From NCBI GenBank assembly GCA_016789955.1, contig JAEUPB010000085.1:1-64000 (forward strand): DNA of 64,000 bases, read 5' to 3'. This DNA is from Rubrivivax sp. (GTDB lineage Bacteria; Pseudomonadota; Gammaproteobacteria; Burkholderiales; Burkholderiaceae_C). The notes beneath the pieces are model-generated. The model searched no databases. It was not told where the DNA came from and saw only the letters and a program-made list of their open reading frames with translations. This document shows, piece after piece, positions 37,553 to 47,919 of the stretch (the first letter of the stretch is position 1; each line of letters starts with the position of its first letter). The position numbers were made by a program, and so were the translations under genes.

Positions 37553-38238
37553 AGACCTGCGCCTCCATCGCCGCCTCGGCCGTCGTCGCGGCGCTGCTGC
37601 TGGCCAGCGGCGGCTGCTCCATCGTCTATCCGCGCGTGCAGATCGACGAGAAGCCGGCCCCGGTGGTCGTCATGGCCGTGCCCGAGCCTGCGATCAACGG
37701 CTCGGTGTTCCAGGCGGTCAGCTACCGGCCGCTGTTCGAGGACCACCGCGCCCGCGTCGTCGGCGACGTGCTCACCGTGGCCATCGTCGAGAAGGTCACC
37801 GCCACCGCCAAGAGCACCAGCTCGGTGGACAAGAGCGGCTCGATCGACGCGTCGATCACCGCGCTGCCCGGCGTCAAGGCCAGCTCGTTCGCCAACGGCC
37901 GCGCGGCGGCCAAGGGCGCGACCGCCAACGCTTTCGAAGGCAAGGGCGCCACCGAGAACAGCAACGACTTCAGCGGCACCATCACCGCCATCGTGCGCCA
38001 GGTGCTGCCCAACGGCCACCTGATCATCTCCGGCGAGAAGCAGATCGGCGTCAACCACAACGTCGACACGCTGCGCTTCACCGGCCAGGTCGATCCGCGC
38101 TCGATCCAGCCCGGCAACTCCGTGCCCAGCGCGGCGATCGCCAACGTGCGCCTCGAGCAGCGCGGCCGCGGCCAGCAGAGCGAGGCCCAGGCGATGGGTT
38201 GGCTGTCGCGCGTGTTCCTGTCCGTGCTGCCGATCTGA
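37549..38238 (+). CDS. flgH: FlgH, flagellar L-ring lipoprotein
   Basis: FlgH builds the outer-membrane L ring. The 229-residue product starts at GTG 37549, coupled to flgG, with a lipoprotein signal peptide ending in the lipobox LLASGGC. Family motifs include [21 protein letters not shown] and [24 protein letters not shown]. The open frame upstream is shadow of flgG. Confidence 0.97.
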   Translation: MKTCASIAASAVVAALLLASGGCSIVYPRVQIDEKPAPVVVMAVPEPAINGSVFQAVSYRPLFEDHRARVVGDVLTVAIVEKVTATAKSTSSVDKSGSIDASITALPGVKASSFANGRAAAKGATANAFEGKGATENSNDFSGTITAIVRQVLPNGHLIISGEKQIGVNHNVDTLRFTGQVDPRSIQPGNSVPSAAIANVRLEQRGRGQQSEAQAMGWLSRVFLSVLPI

Positions 38239-38240
38239 CC

Positions 38241-39380
38241 ATGACGACTGCTGCCGAGCGCTGGATGCGCACGCTGATCCTGCTGTCGTACGCGGCAGCC
38301 TCCGCCGCCGTGTGGTGGCCGCTCGCGGCCGAGGCCAACTCGACGCGCCGGCTCAAGGAGATCGCCGCGGTGCAGGGCGTGCGGGCCAACCAGCTCGTCG
38401 GCTATGGGCTGGTCGTGGGCCTGGACGGCACCGGCGACCAGACCACGCAGGCGCCGTTCACCGCGCAGAGCCTGAACGCGATGCTGCAGCAGCTGGGCGT
38501 CACGGTGCCCGCGGGCGCCAACATGCAGTTGAAGAACGTGGCCGCCGTGCTGGTCACCGCGCAGCTGCCGGCATTCGCGCAGCCCGGGCAGGCGCTGGAC
38601 GTCAACGTATCGTCGCTGGCCAACGCGAAGAGCCTGCGCGGCGGCACGCTGATCGCCACGCCGCTGAAGGGCGCCGACGGGCAGGTCTACGCGCTCGCCC
38701 AGGGCAATCTCATCGTCGGCGGCGCCGGCGCCGCCGCCGGCGGCTCCAAGGTGCAGATCAACCACCTTTCCGCCGGCCGCATCCCGGAGGGGGCCACCGT
38801 CGAGCGCAGCGTGCCCACGCCGCTGCAGCAGGGCGACACGCTGCAGCTCGACCTGGCGTCGTCGGACTTCAACACCGCCCGCGCCGTGGCGCTGGCGATC
38901 AACAAGGCCAAGGGCGAGGGCACCGCGAAGGCGGTCGACGGCCGCACCGTGCGCGTGAAGGCGCCTTCGGGCGATGACCGCGTGGCCTTCCTCGCCGACA
39001 TCGAGAACCTTCCGGTGGCGCTGGCCGCGCCGGCCGCACGCATCGTGCTGAACGCGCGCACCGGCTCGGTGGTGCTCAACGATGCCGTCACGCTCGGCCC
39101 CTGCGCGGTGGCGCACGGCAGCCTCTCGGTGACGATCTCGACCACGCCGGTGGTCAGCCAGCCGGGGCCGCTCTCGCAGGGCCAGACCGTGGCCGGCGAG
39201 AAGAGCGACATCACGATCTCGCAGCAGCCCGGTGCCCTGATCCAGATGGCCGCGGGCACCAAGCTCGCCGACGTGGTGAAGGCGCTGAACAGCCTCGGCG
39301 CCACGCCGCAGGACCTGCTGGCCATCCTGCAGGCCATGAAAACCGCCGGCGCCTTGAACGCCGACATCGAGGTGATCTGA
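38241..39380 (+). CDS. flgI: FlgI, flagellar P-ring protein
   Basis: FlgI builds the periplasmic P ring with the help of FlgA. The 379-residue product starts at ATG 38241 with a signal peptide (LILLSYAAASAAVWW, cleaved near AEA). The mature part begins TRRLKEIAAVQGVRANQL and contains GYGLVVGLDGTGDQT. The C-terminal motif VVKALNSLGATPQDLLAIL is typical. It overlaps flgJ by one base. Confidence 0.98.
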   Translation: MTTAAERWMRTLILLSYAAASAAVWWPLAAEANSTRRLKEIAAVQGVRANQLVGYGLVVGLDGTGDQTTQAPFTAQSLNAMLQQLGVTVPAGANMQLKNVAAVLVTAQLPAFAQPGQALDVNVSSLANAKSLRGGTLIATPLKGADGQVYALAQGNLIVGGAGAAAGGSKVQINHLSAGRIPEGATVERSVPTPLQQGDTLQLDLASSDFNTARAVALAINKAKGEGTAKAVDGRTVRVKAPSGDDRVAFLADIENLPVALAAPAARIVLNARTGSVVLNDAVTLGPCAVAHGSLSVTISTTPVVSQPGPLSQGQTVAGEKSDITISQQPGALIQMAAGTKLADVVKALNSLGATPQDLLAILQAMKTAGALNADIEVI

Positions 39381-40279
39381 TGGCGGCGGCTCCCGGCACG
39401 ACCGGACTGGCGATCGATGGGCGATCGCTGCAGAACCTGCGTGTCAAGCTCGACAGCGACCCGCGGGCGGCGATCAAGGAGACCGCCAAGCAGTTCGAGT
39501 CGCTGTTCATGAACGAGCTGCTGAAGGGCATGCGGGCCACGGTGCCCGGGGGGACGCTCGACAACGAAGGCAGCAAGCTCGGCACCGAGATGCTCGACGC
39601 GCAGCTGTCGCAGTCGATGAGCGGGCTGCCCGGCGGGTTGTCGGAAGCCATCATGCGCCAGCTCGAGCGACAGATGGGCCTGGCGCCGGGGCCGCTGCCG
39701 AGGAAGGATTCGGCCAACAACACGCCGCTCTCGATCGAGCGGATGAACCGGCCCACGCAGATCCCGCAGAAGGGCGCGGCCGGGTTCGTGCAGCAGCACG
39801 GCGACGCGGCGCGCGAGGTCGAGAAGAAGACCGGCATCCCGGCCGCCTTCATGATCTCGCAGGCGGCGCTGGAGACCGGCTGGGGCCGCAAGGAGATCCG
39901 CCACGCGGGCGGCGCCCCGGCCTACAACCTGTTCGGCATCAAGGCCGGCGCCAACTGGCGCGGCCCGGTGGCCGAGGTGGCCACCACCGAGTACATCGAC
40001 GGCAAGCCGCAGCGCGTGATGCAGAAGTTCCGCGCCTACTCGAGCTACCAGGAATCGTTCGCCGACTACGCCAAGCTGATCGGCGAGAGCCCGCGCTACC
40101 AGCACATCGTGGCCCGCAGCGAAGCCGCCCAGGGCGCCACGCCGGTGCCCACGGCGGCCGGCGCGCGCGCCTTCGCGCAGGGCCTGCAGCGCGCCGGCTA
40201 CGCCACCGACCCGGCCTACGCCGACAAGCTGACCCGGGTCATCAACACGACGCTGCGCCTGCAGCAGTCGATGGCCTGA
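39380..40279 (+). CDS. flgJ: FlgJ, rod cap and peptidoglycan hydrolase
   Basis: A 299-residue two-domain FlgJ. The N-terminal rod-capping domain (about 20-110) contains AKQFESLFMNELLKGMR. The C-terminal muramidase (glucosaminidase family, about 145-299) contains FMISQAALETGWGRKEI and YNLFGIKAGANW, with the catalytic Glu in ALETGWG. It is exported through the rod to open the cell wall. Confidence 0.97.
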   Translation: MAAAPGTTGLAIDGRSLQNLRVKLDSDPRAAIKETAKQFESLFMNELLKGMRATVPGGTLDNEGSKLGTEMLDAQLSQSMSGLPGGLSEAIMRQLERQMGLAPGPLPRKDSANNTPLSIERMNRPTQIPQKGAAGFVQQHGDAAREVEKKTGIPAAFMISQAALETGWGRKEIRHAGGAPAYNLFGIKAGANWRGPVAEVATTEYIDGKPQRVMQKFRAYSSYQESFADYAKLIGESPRYQHIVARSEAAQGATPVPTAAGARAFAQGLQRAGYATDPAYADKLTRVINTTLRLQQSMA

Positions 40280-40312
40280 ACGGCCCGGCCATAGAGGACA
40301 GGAGCAGGAGCC

Positions 40313-42274
40313 ATGGGCGCTGGATCACTGATGTCGATCGGCATCAAGACGCTGGAGGCCAACTACGCGGGCCTGCAGGTCACGGGCCACAACATCGCCA
40401 ACGCCCACGTCACGGGCTACTCGCGTCAGAAGATCGAGCTGGCCACGGCGGAAGGCCAGTTCTCGGGAGCGGGCTTCTTCGGCAAGGGTGTGGACGTCGT
40501 CAGCGTCAAGCGCATCTACAGCGACTACCTGACCCGCGAGGCCAACTCGACCAACGCCGCCGCGCAAGCCGACGCGACACGGCTGCGCATGCTGGAGACG
40601 CTCGAGCAGGCCTTCCAGACCGGTGAGCAGGGCATCGGCTACGCCGCCAACCAGTTCCTCAACGCGATGGTGGACCTGGCGAACCGGCCAGCCGACAGCT
40701 CCACGCGCGAGGTCGTGCTGGCGCGCGCCACCGAGATGGCGCTGCGCTTCTCCGCCTCCGGGCGCCAGATCGAGACCATGCAGCGCTCGATCGTCTCCGA
40801 CGCCCGCACCCAGGTGACCGCGGTCAACCAGCTGGCCAAGAACATCGCGCAGGCCAACGACAAGATCTCCCAGGTCTCGGGCCTGGGCCAGCCGCCGAAC
40901 GACCTGCTCGACGAGCGCGACCGCCTGGTGTCCCAGCTCAACGCGCTGGTGCAGGTCAACACGGTGATGGCCGCCGACGGATCGATGTCGGTGTTCCTCG
41001 GCGGCGGCCACATGCTGGTGCTGGGCTCGAACACCAACCCGCTGACCATCTCCGCCAACCAGGACGACCCGACACGCGCCGCCATCGCGGTGTTCGATGG
41101 CGAGACCGTCAAGAACCTGGACGACGACATGGTGCCGGGCGGCTCGCTGGTGGGCCTGCTGCGCTTCCAGAACAAGGACCTCGTCGACGCCCGCAACCTG
41201 CTCGGCCGTCTGGCCGCCGCCGTCTCCGGCGCGGTGAACCAGCAGCAGCAGCTCGGCGTCAACCTGTACCCGCCCTACGGCTCGGTGCCCAGTGAACCGA
41301 TCTTCGAGGTCGGCGGTCCCCAGTCCATCGCCAACGCGAACAACGCCCGTGACGCCGGCGGCGGCTTCATGGGCCAGGTGACGGTGACCATCAGCGATCC
41401 GTCACAGCTGAAGCCCAGCGACTATTCACTGGCGACGGACCCTTCGTCGCCGGGGCAATGGCTGCTGACGCGCCTGACCGACGGCCACACGCAGAGCATC
41501 GTCAGCGGCGACGTGGTCGACGGGTTTCGCGTCGACATCGGACCACCGTCACCCGACGTCAACGACAGGTTCCTGCTGCAGCCGGTCGGACGCGCCGCGG
41601 GGATGATGCGGGTGGTGGTCGACGACGTGCGCGACCTGGCCGCGGCTTCGCCGCTGGTGGCCACCTCCGTGCCCACCCCCACCGGCACGGTCAGCGTCGA
41701 CTCGCTGAAGATGCTGACGGCGCCGCCCAACCCCGACCACACGGTGCGCATCGCCTTCACCGACGATTCCGGCCACTACACCTGGGACCTGCTGGATCCT
41801 GCGGGCGCGGTGGTCGGTGGCGGCTCGGGCACGTGGACGGCGGGCGGCACCATTCCCGCGCCGCCGGACGACATGAACGGCTTCGAGATGCGCCTGCTCG
41901 GCGTGCCGCGACTCGGCGACGAGATCCTCGTGGCCCCGGCGGAGGACGACAACTTCGCCCAGAACAACGGCAACGCGCTGATCCTGGCCAAGCTGCGCGA
42001 CGAACTCATCGTCGAGGGCGCCACGGTCGGCGATGCCTACGCGGCCGCGATGGCCGATGTCGGCGTGCGCGTCCAGGGCGGGCGCTCGACCGCGCAGATC
42101 ACCGGCGCGCTGGCCGATGCCGCCGAGGCTGCGCGCGGCAGCGAGAGCGGCGTCAACCTCGACGAGGAGGCGGCCCGCCTCATCCAGTACCAGCAGGGCT
42201 ACCAGGCCGCCGCGAAGGTCTTGCAGGCGGCGCAGTCGATCCTGCAGGCGCTGCTGGATGCCTCGGGTGGCTGA
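40313..42274 (+). CDS. flgK: FlgK, hook-filament junction protein 1
   Basis: FlgK is the first hook-associated protein. The 653-residue product has the N-terminal rod/hook signature GHNIANAHVTGYSRQKIEL and the C-terminal helix SGVNLDEEAARLIQYQQGYQAAAKVL. It is longer than the enteric protein, with the extra length in the variable middle domains. AGGAGCAGGAG precedes ATG 40313; an alternative Met lies six codons later. Confidence 0.97.
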   Translation: MGAGSLMSIGIKTLEANYAGLQVTGHNIANAHVTGYSRQKIELATAEGQFSGAGFFGKGVDVVSVKRIYSDYLTREANSTNAAAQADATRLRMLETLEQAFQTGEQGIGYAANQFLNAMVDLANRPADSSTREVVLARATEMALRFSASGRQIETMQRSIVSDARTQVTAVNQLAKNIAQANDKISQVSGLGQPPNDLLDERDRLVSQLNALVQVNTVMAADGSMSVFLGGGHMLVLGSNTNPLTISANQDDPTRAAIAVFDGETVKNLDDDMVPGGSLVGLLRFQNKDLVDARNLLGRLAAAVSGAVNQQQQLGVNLYPPYGSVPSEPIFEVGGPQSIANANNARDAGGGFMGQVTVTISDPSQLKPSDYSLATDPSSPGQWLLTRLTDGHTQSIVSGDVVDGFRVDIGPPSPDVNDRFLLQPVGRAAGMMRVVVDDVRDLAAASPLVATSVPTPTGTVSVDSLKMLTAPPNPDHTVRIAFTDDSGHYTWDLLDPAGAVVGGGSGTWTAGGTIPAPPDDMNGFEMRLLGVPRLGDEILVAPAEDDNFAQNNGNALILAKLRDELIVEGATVGDAYAAAMADVGVRVQGGRSTAQITGALADAAEAARGSESGVNLDEEAARLIQYQQGYQAAAKVLQAAQSILQALLDASGG

Positions 42275-42324
42275 TGAATCGATCCGCCACGACCTGCCGA
42301 ACCCACACCTCCCGGAGCTGAACG

Positions 42325-43257
42325 ATGCGCATCACCGCGGCTGCGGCCTTCGAATCCTCGCTGAACAACCTGCAGAAGCGCCAGCAGCAGCTGAGCGACG
42401 CCCAGGAGCGGCTGACCCTGGGCAAGCGCGTGACGCGCGCCAGCGACGACCCGACCGCCGCCGCTCGCGCCGAACGCTCGATGTCGCTGATGTACCGCAC
42501 CGAGGCCAACATGCGGGCGCTGGAAGCCAGCCGCAGCGTGATGGAGCAGACCGAGGCCGCGCTGGGCGACGCGGGCGACCTGCTGCAGCAGGTGCGCGAG
42601 TTCATGGTCTCGGCCGGCAATGCCAGCTACTCCGACACCGAGCGCGGCACCGTGGCCGTGGCGCTGCGCGGCCTGCGCACGCAGTTGCTGTCGGTGTCCA
42701 ACCGGCCCGACGGCGCCGGCGGCTTCCTGTTCGGCGGCCAGGGCTCGAGCACGGCGCCGTTCGCCGACGGCGCCACCGGCGTGGAGTTCGTCGGCACCAC
42801 CGGCTCGCTGCGCGCGGCCACCGACGAACCGCTGCCGCTCTCGCTGGACGGCCGCCAGGCCTGGCTGGGTGCGCCTGCCCGCACGCCCGGCGGGCCGGAG
42901 ATCTCGGTGTTCGAGGTCATCGACCGCACCATCGCGCAGCTCGAGTTGACGGGCCGCGACAGCAGCGAGATCGTCGCCGACCTGCACGAGGACCTGCAGG
43001 ACATCGACGCCTCGATGAACAACCTGGTCACCTTCCGCTCCCGCGCCGGCGAGTCGCTGCACCGCGCCGACTCGATGGAGGAGCGCCTGTCCCAGGTCAA
43101 GCTCGGCGCGCAGACCGAGCGCTCCAATGCCGAGGACCTGGACATGGTGGAGTCGATCTCCGACTTCCAGGGCAAGCAGACCGGATACGACGCCGCGCTG
43201 AAGACCTACTCGATGGTCCAGCGCATGACGCTCTTCGACTACATGACCCCGCGATGA
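42325..43257 (+). CDS. flgL: FlgL, hook-filament junction protein 3
   Basis: A 310-residue flagellin-like junction protein. The N-terminal helix MRITAAAAFESSLNNLQKRQ and LGKRVTRASDDPTAAARAERS carry the flagellin-superfamily signature, and the C-terminal helix DLDMVESISDFQGKQTGYDAAL matches it. It closes the structural flg genes and overlaps an HDOD gene by ATGA. Confidence 0.97.
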   Translation: MRITAAAAFESSLNNLQKRQQQLSDAQERLTLGKRVTRASDDPTAAARAERSMSLMYRTEANMRALEASRSVMEQTEAALGDAGDLLQQVREFMVSAGNASYSDTERGTVAVALRGLRTQLLSVSNRPDGAGGFLFGGQGSSTAPFADGATGVEFVGTTGSLRAATDEPLPLSLDGRQAWLGAPARTPGGPEISVFEVIDRTIAQLELTGRDSSEIVADLHEDLQDIDASMNNLVTFRSRAGESLHRADSMEERLSQVKLGAQTERSNAEDLDMVESISDFQGKQTGYDAALKTYSMVQRMTLFDYMTPR

Positions 43258-44513
43258 CCCATCCCGTCCTCGGTTCCCTGACGATCGGCTACGCGCCGAT
43301 CGTCGATGCCCAGCGCAGCCTGGCCGGACTGCGCCTGACGCTCGTGCCGCAGCGCCCGGACGCGCCGGTCGACGGCGCCGCGCTGAAGGAAGCGCTGGTG
43401 GCCGCCTGGCCGCAGGCCGCCTCGGACTCCGCCGACTCGATCCGGCTGAAGCTGCAGCCCACGCCCACCGGCGGCGTCGCAGGCGCCAAGGCCGGCCCGG
43501 GCGCCGCCGTGATGAAGGGTACCGTGCTGCTCACGGCGACCGGCGAACCGCTGCTGCGCGCGCTGCTGGACGCGCAACCGCTGGCCCCGTTCGCGCTGGA
43601 GGTGCCGGCGTTCATGCTCGAGTCCGCCGACGTGGCCACCGCCGCGGCGGCCTATGCCGAGAACGGCGGCACGCTGTGGCTGCAGGGGCGCCCGGAATCC
43701 GCCGGCAAGGCTGCGGCCATGTTCCGGCACGTGATCTACGACGCCGCGGAGGCTCCTCCGGCTGCACGCGGCACGATGGGCGCGGTGGCCAGCGGCGTGC
43801 GTCGGCGCACCGAGGCCGATCGCGCCCAGCAGCAAGGCGCGGTGGCCACCGTCGGCTGGCCAGTCGATGAGCCGGCCGCGCCGCCGAACCCCTCGAAAAA
43901 GCCGTCGCAGGAGACGCAGGTCGTGCTCGACCTGATCCGCCGCGTCGAGAAGGAGGAGCCGGTCGAGAAGCTCGAGCTGGCGCTCAAGGGTGATCCGACG
44001 CTGGCGTTCCGGCTGCTGCGCTACATGAACTCGGCCGCCTTCGGGTTGACCGTGGAGATCAGTTCGTTCCGCCATGCGCTGATGATGCTGGGCTACCAGA
44101 AGCTCAAGCGCTGGCTGGCGCTGCTGCTGGCCTCGGCGAGCAAGAACCCGGCGATGAAGCCGGTCATGGCCTGCGCCGTGCGGCGCGGCATGCTGATGGA
44201 AGAGCTGGCCCGCGGCAGCGGCGACGCCGAGCTGCGGGGCGAGATGTTCATCTGCGGTGTCTTCTCGCTGCTGGACGTGATGCTGGAGCAGCCATTCTCC
44301 GAGCTGCTGAAGAGCGTGCCGGTGCCCGAGCGCGTGGCGCTGGCGCTGGGCGAGGGCACGGGGCCGTTCGGCCCGTACCTGGACCTGGTGAGGGCGCTGG
44401 AACGCAGCGACACCTACGAAGCGCAGGAGCATGCCGCCGCGGTGATGCTGGCCCCGGCGGAGGTGAACCGCGCCGTGCTCGCGGCGCTGGTGGCGGCCGA
44501 GAGCCTGGACTGA
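43254..44513 (+). CDS. HDOD-domain signalling protein with degenerate EAL-like N-terminus
   Basis: A 419-residue protein. The first 180 residues follow the outline of an EAL domain (LGSLTIGYAPIVDAQRSLAGLRL) but lack the EAL catalytic residues, as in YuxH-type proteins. Residues about 215-410 form an HDOD domain (VEKLELALKGDPTLAFRLLRYMN, SSFRHALMMLGYQKLKRWL). No catalytic activity is expected; such proteins act in motility and c-di-GMP signalling. The 4-base overlap with flgL indicates translational coupling. Confidence 0.85.
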   Translation: MTHPVLGSLTIGYAPIVDAQRSLAGLRLTLVPQRPDAPVDGAALKEALVAAWPQAASDSADSIRLKLQPTPTGGVAGAKAGPGAAVMKGTVLLTATGEPLLRALLDAQPLAPFALEVPAFMLESADVATAAAAYAENGGTLWLQGRPESAGKAAAMFRHVIYDAAEAPPAARGTMGAVASGVRRRTEADRAQQQGAVATVGWPVDEPAAPPNPSKKPSQETQVVLDLIRRVEKEEPVEKLELALKGDPTLAFRLLRYMNSAAFGLTVEISSFRHALMMLGYQKLKRWLALLLASASKNPAMKPVMACAVRRGMLMEELARGSGDAELRGEMFICGVFSLLDVMLEQPFSELLKSVPVPERVALALGEGTGPFGPYLDLVRALERSDTYEAQEHAAAVMLAPAEVNRAVLAALVAAESLD

Positions 44514-44587
44514 CGCCCGGACGTCGAGATTCCCCAGGGCGCGCCGGTTCGCAACCGGCCGCCGCACACTGAGCGACACTCCCGGAC

Positions 44588-47500
44588 GTGTCGACTCCGC
44601 CGCCCCTGCCGACCGACGACCCGCTGCTGCACGCCCTGTGGCAATCGCCCGTGCCGGCCTCGCTGCAGGACGCGCAGTTCCGCATCGTCGACGTCAACGA
44701 GGCCTACTCGGCCTTCTGCGGGCGCCCGCGCGAGCAGCTCATCGGCCTCGACCCGGTCGAACTGCAGCCGGCCGAAGATCGCGCCGACAGCCTCGCCCAG
44801 CGCAGCGCGCTGCCGCCGCTGGCCCCCGGTGCTCCCGAGGTCCAGGGGCTGCGCCGCAGGCTGCTCGACGAGCGCGGGCGCGAGCGCTGGTATGTGCTGA
44901 ACGGCCGCGCGGTGCATGCCGGCGACGGCCGGCTGCTGTGGCTGTGGCTGCTGCAGGACCTGACCGCCGAGCGTGAGGCGCTCGACGAGAGCCGCCGCGC
45001 GCAGGACGAACTGGCCACCTGGTTCGAGCTGTGCCCGGCCGGCATGCTGGTGTTCGACGAGCAAGGCGCCGTGATCCGCACCAACGCCGCCTTCGAGGCG
45101 CTGATCGGCCGCGTGCTGATGTCGCTGGACCAGGCCGACATCGACCTGCAGTGGCTGCTGGGCTGGGATCGCGCGACCCGCGGCCGCGCGCTGCCGCACC
45201 TGCTCGAGCGCCAGGCCACGCTGACGCTGCCCGACAGCCGCCGGCGGCGGCTGCTGGCGCGCGTGCGCCGCCTGCCCGGCGACGATCGCCGCCATCGCAC
45301 GATGGCGGTGCTGGAAGACCGCAGCGCCGAGGAGGAGCGCGACCTGGCACGCGCCGAGATCGGCGTGCTGATGGACACCGCCAGCGTCGGCGTCGCCACC
45401 TACGACCCCTCGCGAGGGTGGCTGGCGCCGCAGGCGCCGGCACGCCCGTCGCCGCGCGCAGGGGGCGCCCCTTCAAAGGGCGTGCTGCAGGCGATCGGCC
45501 GCGAGCACGTCGACCCGATGTCGATGGCCGACTACGAGCGCCTGCAGGCCGCGCTGCGCACCCGCGAGCGCGCCGAAGTGCGCTACGCCGTGAACCACCC
45601 CGACTCGGGCCGGCGCTGGTTGCTGACGCGGGTGGAACCGGCTGCCGAAGCGCGCGGCACCCTGTCGGTGGTGACGCTGGACATCACCGACCAGGAGCTG
45701 GCCCGCCAGCGCAACGAGCAGCTGCTGCGCGAGCTCTCGACGATCCTCGACGGCTCGGCCGCCGGCATCGCCTACCTGCGCGGGGACGTGCTGGTGCGCT
45801 GCAACCGTCGCTTCGAGCGCATGCTGGGCTTCGCGCCCGGCGAGGCTGCCGGAGCAACTCTGCGCGAGGCCTTCGGCCGGCGCTTCGACGCCAGCACGCT
45901 GCTGGCCGCGGTGGATGCCTCGCTGGCAGCCGGGCAGCGCCACGAGAGCGAATGGATGCTGCCCGCCGGCGACGGCCAGCGGGCCGGTTGGGCCTCCCTG
46001 ACGGTGCGCGCGGCATCGGTGGCCGAAGGCGGCTCTTCGCCCGGCACGGCCGCCAGCCGCGAGGCCGTGGCCGTGCTCACCGACATCTCGCGGCTCAAGG
46101 CGCAGCAGCGCGAACTGGAGGATGCGCTGCGCGAGCGCGAGACCATGTTCAGCCTCTCCGAGGTGGGCATCGCGTACATGCGCGGCTCGCGCATCGAGCG
46201 CGCCAACCAGGCGCTGGCCACGCTCACCGGCTATTCGGCCCCCGAACTCACGGCGCTCGACGGCGCCGAGCTGCACGAGAGCGCGCGGGCCTGCATCGAC
46301 TTCGAGGCCGAGGTGGCCGCGGCGCTGCGCACCACCGGGCGCTACTCCGGCGAGCGGCGCCTGCGCCGGCGCGACGGCCGGCTGACCTGGGTGCAGGTGT
46401 CGGTGCGGCCGGTGGAGGAGCACGACCAGAGCCAGGGCGTGATCGCGTCATTCGTCGACGTCGACGAACGTCACCGCGCCCGCGAGTCGCTGCTGCAGCA
46501 GACCGAGCGCACGCGGGCCATCCTGGATTCGGTGCTGGTGGGCATCGTCACCGTCTCCGCGCAGGGCATCGAATGGATGAACCGGTCGGCGCGCCGCATG
46601 TTCGGCGGCGAGCTGGCGGACTTCGTCGGCGAGCCGATCGCGGCGGTGGCGACGCAGGAGCCCGACCATCCGCTGCGGCAATCGGCGCAGTTCCTGCAGC
46701 GGCTGACCGAAGGCCAGGCCGAGACCTTCGAGTGCCGGCTGCAGGCCCGCGACGGGCGGCAGTTCTGGGTCGTCGGCAGCGTCGTGATCACCGGCCAGTC
46801 GGTGCCGGGCGCGGCCGCGGGCGACCGCCAGCTGACCTTCGCGCTGCTGGACATCGAACGGCGCAGGCAAGCCGAGACCCACATCGCGCAGGCACAGGCC
46901 TCGCTGCAGCGCGTGATCGAGACGGCACCGCTGGCCATCGCGCTGTTCGACGCCCGTTCGCTGCGCGTGCTGCAGGCCAACCAGCGCGCGTCGACCTTCT
47001 TCGGCCACGCCGTCGAGGAGGTGATCGGCGAGCGCCCCGAGCAGTGCCTGCCGGCGGCCAGCGCGCAGCAGCTGTGCGAGTGGCTCGAGGCCGCCGCGCT
47101 GACGCCCGACGTGCTGCACCGCGAATGGCGCGACGCGATGGCCGACCGCCTGGCCCTGGGCACCGCGGGCCGCCCGGCCACGGTGTGGGACGTGCGCATC
47201 GTCGCGCTGTCGGCCAGCGACGTCTCGGCCGCGCAGCTGTTGCTGGTGGCCAGCGACGTGACCGAGCAGCGCGCTGCCGACCAGGCGCGGCTGCAGGCGG
47301 CGATCCAGCAGCGCGAGGTGCTGGTGCGCGAGGTGCACCACCGCATCAAGAACAACCTGCAGGGCGTGGCCGGCCTGCTGCAGCAGAACGCGACCCGTCA
47401 CCCCGAGCTGGCGCAGATCCTCGGCGAGGCGGTGGGACAGGTGCAGGCGATAGCGCAGGTCTACGGCCTGCAGGTGGGCAGCGACGGGCCGCTGCGCGTG

Positions 47501-47908
47501 CCGGTGGTGCTCGAGGCAATCGCCGGTTCGGTGCAGCGCACCTTCGGCCGCGCCATCACGGTGGACCCGTCCTCGCCGGGGCTGCAGCGCCTGGTGTTCC
47601 CGGAGGCCGAGGCGATCCCGATCGCGCTCACCCTCAACGAGCTGCTGACGAACGCCGTCAAGCACGGGCAAGGCCTGCCGGTGCGCTGCAGCGTGCAGGC
47701 CGTGGAGGAGGGGGCGCTGATCACCATCACCAACACCGGGCGGCTGCGCCCGGGCTTCAGCCTGGCGCAGTTCCCGGGCGGTGTCTCGGGCCTGGGGCTC
47801 GTGCGGGCGCTGCTGCCGCGCCGCAGTGCCCAGCTCGCGCTGGAACAGCAGGGCGACCAGGTGATGGCCTTCGTCACGTTGCATCCGCCGAGCGTGCGGA
47901 TCGAGTGA
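44588..47908 (+). CDS. Multi-PAS sensor histidine kinase of the HisKA_2 type
   Basis: A 1106-residue soluble kinase with no clear membrane helix. Around six PAS-like modules follow one another (for example SLQDAQFRIVDVNEAYSAFCG, PAGMLVFDEQGAVIRTNAAF, EVGIAYMRGSRIERANQALA), so it probably senses several cytoplasmic signals. The C-terminal transmitter begins with the phosphorylation box EVHHRIKNNLQGVAGLL (His near 917), then the ATP-binding N-box LNELLTNAVKHG and GLGLVRALLPRRS. It starts at GTG 44588. The ANTAR-type regulator gene follows 11 bases later and is its likely partner. Confidence 0.9.
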   Translation: MSTPPPLPTDDPLLHALWQSPVPASLQDAQFRIVDVNEAYSAFCGRPREQLIGLDPVELQPAEDRADSLAQRSALPPLAPGAPEVQGLRRRLLDERGRERWYVLNGRAVHAGDGRLLWLWLLQDLTAEREALDESRRAQDELATWFELCPAGMLVFDEQGAVIRTNAAFEALIGRVLMSLDQADIDLQWLLGWDRATRGRALPHLLERQATLTLPDSRRRRLLARVRRLPGDDRRHRTMAVLEDRSAEEERDLARAEIGVLMDTASVGVATYDPSRGWLAPQAPARPSPRAGGAPSKGVLQAIGREHVDPMSMADYERLQAALRTRERAEVRYAVNHPDSGRRWLLTRVEPAAEARGTLSVVTLDITDQELARQRNEQLLRELSTILDGSAAGIAYLRGDVLVRCNRRFERMLGFAPGEAAGATLREAFGRRFDASTLLAAVDASLAAGQRHESEWMLPAGDGQRAGWASLTVRAASVAEGGSSPGTAASREAVAVLTDISRLKAQQRELEDALRERETMFSLSEVGIAYMRGSRIERANQALATLTGYSAPELTALDGAELHESARACIDFEAEVAAALRTTGRYSGERRLRRRDGRLTWVQVSVRPVEEHDQSQGVIASFVDVDERHRARESLLQQTERTRAILDSVLVGIVTVSAQGIEWMNRSARRMFGGELADFVGEPIAAVATQEPDHPLRQSAQFLQRLTEGQAETFECRLQARDGRQFWVVGSVVITGQSVPGAAAGDRQLTFALLDIERRRQAETHIAQAQASLQRVIETAPLAIALFDARSLRVLQANQRASTFFGHAVEEVIGERPEQCLPAASAQQLCEWLEAAALTPDVLHREWRDAMADRLALGTAGRPATVWDVRIVALSASDVSAAQLLLVASDVTEQRAADQARLQAAIQQREVLVREVHHRIKNNLQGVAGLLQQNATRHPELAQILGEAVGQVQAIAQVYGLQVGSDGPLRVPVVLEAIAGSVQRTFGRAITVDPSSPGLQRLVFPEAEAIPIALTLNELLTNAVKHGQGLPVRCSVQAVEEGALITITNTGRLRPGFSLAQFPGGVSGLGLVRALLPRRSAQLALEQQGDQVMAFVTLHPPSVRIE

Positions 47909-47919
47909 CAATCCCCGCG

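Noticed and set aside
44543-44559. Perfect hairpin GCCGGTT-CGC-AACCGGC between the HDOD and kinase genes as a terminator
   Set aside because: The stem is good, but no T-run follows on either strand. It is noted as structure only.
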